DNA of 9,059 nt from Verrucomicrobiota bacterium (GTDB lineage Bacteria > Verrucomicrobiota > Verrucomicrobiia > Opitutales > UBA953). Each line of letters opens with the position of its first letter. Within the stretch, counting starts at the first letter, position 1. Below, piece by piece: positions 6,537 through 9,059 of this stretch. The position numbers and the translations under genes are program-made. Location: contig RFRI01000043.1 in the NCBI GenBank assembly GCA_009924535.1, positions 1 through 9,059 on the forward strand, read 5' to 3'. Below the pieces are notes generated by a model, which was not told the origin of the DNA, did not search any database, and saw only the letters and a program-made list of their open reading frames with translations.

Positions 6537-7631
6537 TCAGACACCCGTCGGCGTAGGATTCACCTGCTTCTGCTCGACGGTGCGATCGACGTTGTCCGTG
6601 ATCTTCTTGAGCGTGGCGTCGAGGGTCTCGCTGCCACCGGTCGTGGTGTTCATCGGAGCACCCGGGGCGCCGGTCTTATCTGGCTTGACCACCGTGTCGG
6701 TCACCTGGGGGCCGGAGATCACCGTACCGAAGCTCTTGTTCGGGGCGCCGCCGATGCCGCCGGCGAAGATCTGCGTGCGGGTGGGCATGGTCTGGGCCAT
6801 GGCGTTGATGGTCGTGGAGACCTCGGCCGGCAAGGTGGAGTTCGCGCCCAGGAGGGCGGCGATCGCCGCCATGTCTTCGGCGGGGATCGGGTATAGCATG
6901 ATCTCCACCGGCTTGGAAAGCAGGGCGAGCGTGGCGGCGGACGGTGCGGCGGCCTTCGGCGCACCCGGAGCGGCCGGAGCGGCGCCGGATGCCCGAGCGA
7001 GGCTGTTGATGAGGGCGGCGGAAGCGACGGCGCTGGAGGCCTGCATGCCCGGCTCGACGGTGATCGGTCCGGCGTTGGAACTGAAGACGGTGGTCTCGAC
7101 GGAGCCGCGCACGCAATCGACGACGATCTGGCCGATGCCGTCGGGGCCCACGCGATACTCGACGGTGAAGACCGTGCCACGGATGCGGACGAGTCCCGCC
7201 GGCGTCTTGACGGTGAAAGTGGAAAGGGCGTTCAGCTTGCGGACTTCGCCGATGATCTTTCCGCGCGGCACTTCGAGTTCGGTGACGGAGGGGCTCGGGT
7301 CTTTCTCGATCTGGCGATACGGGTCGATGATGCCGGCGGAAGGCACCTGACGGAAGGTACGCAGCTCAAAAAGAGTGTTCGGCGTGAGGACGACGGAAGC
7401 GCCGTTGGAGAACACGAGTTCGGCGGTGGAGTTGAGTCCGGTCTCGACGAGGGAACCCTCCTGGAACATCGCACCGCTCGCGAGGGGCTTACGCTGGGCC
7501 TTGGCGTCGATGAGGGTGACGGTACCGGTGACCTTACCGACTTCGACCTTTCCGGCTTGGAGAGCGGCGGAGGAAAGAACAGGGAGGAGCGCAAAGGCGA
7601 CCATTCCTAGGAACTTGATAAAAGATTTCAT
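6537..7631 (-). CDS. Secreted FecR-domain protein
   Basis: The product is 364 residues from the start at 7631, which gives a proper signal peptide (MKSFIKFLG..., hydrophobic to about 21, cleavage near SSA-A). An ATG 48 nt upstream would add 16 residues before the signal and is disfavoured. A FecR domain spans about 50-200: ASGAMFQEGSLVETGLNSTA (51-70), LVFSNGASVVLTPNT (72-86), EVPRGKIIGEV (120-130) and TVKTPAGLVRIRGTVFTVEY (140-159). After an Ala/Pro linker (about 216-232) the C-terminal region (236-364) matches no family I know and is Thr/Gly-rich towards its end. Unlike classical FecR it has no cytoplasmic anti-sigma region or transmembrane anchor, and no sigma gene adjoins it. A surface or periplasmic structural or binding role is therefore more likely than signalling. 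No clear Shine-Dalgarno is visible. Confidence 0.88.
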   Translation of the reverse strand: MKSFIKFLGMVAFALLPVLSSAALQAGKVEVGKVTGTVTLIDAKAQRKPLASGAMFQEGSLVETGLNSTAELVFSNGASVVLTPNTLFELRTFRQVPSAGIIDPYRQIEKDPSPSVTELEVPRGKIIGEVRKLNALSTFTVKTPAGLVRIRGTVFTVEYRVGPDGIGQIVVDCVRGSVETTVFSSNAGPITVEPGMQASSAVASAALINSLARASGAAPAAPGAPKAAAPSAATLALLSKPVEIMLYPIPAEDMAAIAALLGANSTLPAEVSTTINAMAQTMPTRTQIFAGGIGGAPNKSFGTVISGPQVTDTVVKPDKTGAPGAPMNTTTGGSETLDATLKKITDNVDRTVEQKQVNPTPTGV

Positions 7632-7651
7632 GTCGACTGGTGGGGTAAGGA

Positions 7652-7679
7652 AAACTAGCCCGCGCGATAACTGAGGCAA
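7652..7679 (-). promoter_or_regulatory. Weak candidate promoter of the FecR-domain gene
   Basis: On the - strand TTGCCT (7679-7674) is followed after 16 nt by TAGTTT (7657-7652). This is a four-of-six match to the -35 consensus (TTGACA) but only three of six to the -10 (TATAAT). The position, between the upstream gene's terminator and the start at 7631, is right. The match is poor enough that it may be chance. Confidence 0.25.
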
Positions 7680-7691
7680 CCCCTTTAAAGG

Positions 7692-7718
7692 AAAAGACCC
7701 CCAAAAGGGGGTCTTTTT
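7692..7718 (-). terminator. Perfect hairpin terminator behind the phosphofructokinase gene
   Basis: AAAAGACCCCC (7692-7702) pairs perfectly with 7707-7717 around the loop AAAA, an 11-bp stem without mismatch. The stem's own A/T ends give T-runs on both strands, so it could work in both directions. On the - strand it lies about 20 nt after the phosphofructokinase stop and insulates the FecR-domain gene from it. Confidence 0.88.
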
Positions 7719-7736
7719 CTCGTAACTTGAAAGCGT

Positions 7737-8873
7737 TCAGGCCGTCACGTACTTCTCGAGGCGGCGCTGGACGGCGATCGCCGAGAGCTGAGCGTATTTC
7801 GGAAGTCCCTGATCGAAAGGGAGTTGCATTTCACCCTGAATAAGGGGGAGAGCGTAGCGCACGAAGTCCGGGTGAATGGACATCTTGTCTTCGCCGATCC
7901 ACTTTTCAGGGAAGACCTTCACGCCGTTGGCGATCTGATCGAGAGGAGCGAGCATGGTCTGGACCGCGTAGTTCTCTTTCTCGGAGCGGGTCAGGATGAC
8001 CATCTTGCCGGACTCGCCTTCGAGGGCGGCCTTGACGGCGGCGCCGCCGCAGAGTTCGGCTTCATCGACATCGGTCTTCGAAGCGTTGTGCGAAGCGGCG
8101 CGCTGGGTGATGCCAAGCTTGGAGGAGCGAGCCTTGACGCCATCGAAACGGGACTCGACGAGCGTGCGGAGGTATTCGCCGGCACCGCCGAGGACGGCGT
8201 GGCCGAACGAGTCGGTGCTGGAGGTGTCGGCGCCGAGGTAGTTGCCGGTGGCATCCTGGACGCCTTCGGAGACGACGACGAAGCAATGTCCGTTGCCCTT
8301 GAGGACTTCTTCGACGCGGCGGATGAAGTTGTCGGCGTTGAAGGCGACTTCCGGGAGCAGCACGATGTGCGGCGCGCTGTTGTTGTAGTGGGTGTTCTTG
8401 ACGGCCTTGTCTTCACCCTTGTCGCGACGCTGCGCGAGGACGGACGAGGCGGCGAGCCAGCCGGCGTTGCGGCCCATGACTTCGAGGATCGAGACGAAGT
8501 CGTTCTGGCCCATGGCGGCGTTGTCGAGAGCGGTCTCACGGATGGTCACGCCGATGTGCTTGGCGACGGAGCCGAAGCCCGGGCAGTGGTCGGTGAGGGG
8601 AAGGTCGTTGTCGATGGTCTTGGGCACGCCGACGACGCGGAGTTCGTAGCCGCGCTCCTTGGCGAGGGCGTCGATCTTGGCGGCGGTGTCCTGGGAGTCG
8701 TTGCCACCGATGTAGTGGAAGTAACGGATGTTGTGGGCTTCGAAGACCTGGAGGATGCGGTCGAAGTCTTCGGCCTTCTTCACCTTGTAGCGGCAGGTGC
8801 CGAGGGCGGCGCCGGGGGTGTGGCGGAGCGCGCGGAGGGTCTGCTGGGATTCGGCGGCGAGGTCGACGATCAC
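7737..8873 (-). CDS. PPi-dependent 6-phosphofructokinase, N-terminus missing
   Basis: This is the C-terminal 378 or so residues of a diphosphate:fructose-6-phosphate 1-phosphotransferase, a reversible glycolytic enzyme using PPi instead of ATP. Visible blocks, counting from the breakpoint at about 8873, are ALRHTPGAALGTCRYK (14-29), YIGGNDSQDT (54-63), VPKTIDNDLP (83-92), CPGFGSVAKHIG (97-108), LEVMGRNAGWLAA (130-142), PHIVLLPEV (168-176) and VVVSEGV (199-205). The GGxDS and PKTIDND signatures are typical of the PPi-dependent type. What should precede, the roughly 50-60 residues with the N-terminal phosphate-binding loop, is absent. Upstream of VIVDLAAES the reading frame continues only as the antisense of secD, so no native start codon is present. 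Either the contig is misjoined or the gene is truly truncated. Confidence 0.9.
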   Translation of the reverse strand: MIVDLAAESQQTLRALRHTPGAALGTCRYKVKKAEDFDRILQVFEAHNIRYFHYIGGNDSQDTAAKIDALAKERGYELRVVGVPKTIDNDLPLTDHCPGFGSVAKHIGVTIRETALDNAAMGQNDFVSILEVMGRNAGWLAASSVLAQRRDKGEDKAVKNTHYNNSAPHIVLLPEVAFNADNFIRRVEEVLKGNGHCFVVVSEGVQDATGNYLGADTSSTDSFGHAVLGGAGEYLRTLVESRFDGVKARSSKLGITQRAASHNASKTDVDEAELCGGAAVKAALEGESGKMVILTRSEKENYAVQTMLAPLDQIANGVKVFPEKWIGEDKMSIHPDFVRYALPLIQGEMQLPFDQGLPKYAQLSAIAVQRRLEKYVTA

Positions 8874-9059
8874 GCTGCCCGGCGTCGCCGCGCTCGTGCT
8901 CACGCTCGGCATGGCCGTCGACGCGAACATCCTGATCCTCGAACGCGTCCGCGAAGAAGCCCGCGCCGGCAAGGATCGCGCCGTCTCCCTGCGCGAAGGT
9001 TACAACCGCGCGACCTGGACGATCGTCGATGCCAACCTGACGCACTTGCTCGTGGCCTT
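8869..9059 (+). CDS. secD: Protein translocase subunit SecD, internal fragment
   Basis: The + strand frame beginning ATC (8869) reads ITLPGVAALVLTLGMAVDAN and continues ILILERVREEARAGKDR, then EGYNRATWTIVDANLTHLLVA up to the window end. This is the characteristic SecD/RND transmembrane block (TLTLPGIAGIVLT.GMAVDANVLI.ERI.EE ... GY..A..TI.DAN.T). SecD helps SecYEG complete protein export using the proton-motive force. AVDAN rather than the SecF-type pattern assigns it to SecD or the SecD half of a SecDF fusion. The roughly 63 codons present open without a start codon, and everything N-terminal is missing because the sequence switches to antisense phosphofructokinase. The 3' end is cut by the window. 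Confidence 0.9.
   Translation, partial: MTLPGVAALVLTLGMAVDANILILERVREEARAGKDRAVSLREGYNRATWTIVDANLTHLLVA

Noticed and set aside
5432..6556. A 374-codon + strand frame opposite holB and tmk
   Set aside because: Low-complexity Arg/Gly/Ala composition and complete overlap with two well-supported genes on the other strand mark it as a shadow frame.
8873..8972. N-terminal extension of the phosphofructokinase starting at an ATG at 8972
   Set aside because: These 33 codons are the exact antisense of the conserved SecD transmembrane block, so they are not a genuine kinase N-terminus.

Overview
This is a compact, GC-rich bacterial window with no intergenic stretch over about 300 bases and no recognisable tRNA, rRNA, CRISPR array or insertion sequence. 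It carries Gram-negative envelope genes (a lipid A-type acyltransferase, an outer-membrane-type lipoprotein, an ECF sigma factor cluster, a FecR-domain protein) and a pyrophosphate-type phosphofructokinase. Together with the high GC and the weak or absent Shine-Dalgarno sites at several starts, this fits a member of the Verrucomicrobiota, perhaps Opitutae. That placement is an inference from gene style, not from a marker gene.

Layout, left half (+ strand): an AT-rich perfect dyad (12-32) precedes a small lipoprotein (131-547), which ends at a strong intrinsic terminator (571-610). Chorismate synthase aroC starts only 13 nt after the terminator's T-tract. aroC overlaps (ATGA) a gene for a degenerate P-loop/G3E GTPase-like protein (1730-2461), followed 10 nt later by an LpxL/HtrB-type acyltransferase (2472-3344). 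The last three look like one transcription unit.

Middle (- strand, read right to left): tmk (6430-5801), holB (5826-4900, overlapping tmk by 26 nt), an ECF sigma factor (4867-4295), a small single-pass membrane protein likely to be its anti-sigma partner (4245-3883), and a secreted protein with repeated (L/M/A)(T/S)PE motifs (3878-3348). The run converges on the acyltransferase gene with only 3 bp between stop codons. Nucleotide and replication housekeeping genes therefore sit directly upstream of what looks like an envelope-sensing sigma module.

Right part (- strand): a secreted FecR-domain protein (7631-6537) with its own terminator, then a PPi-type phosphofructokinase (7737 to about 8873) with a perfect hairpin terminator behind it. 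The kinase lacks its N-terminus. At about 8862-8875 the sequence switches abruptly to an internal piece of secD on the + strand, which runs off the window end. Two unrelated genes, both broken internally and head to head, point to an assembly chimera or a real rearrangement breakpoint.

I see no clear new defence or mobile system. The best candidates for something undescribed are the degenerate GTPase-like protein in the aroC-acyltransferase unit and the sigma/membrane/repeat-protein trio.
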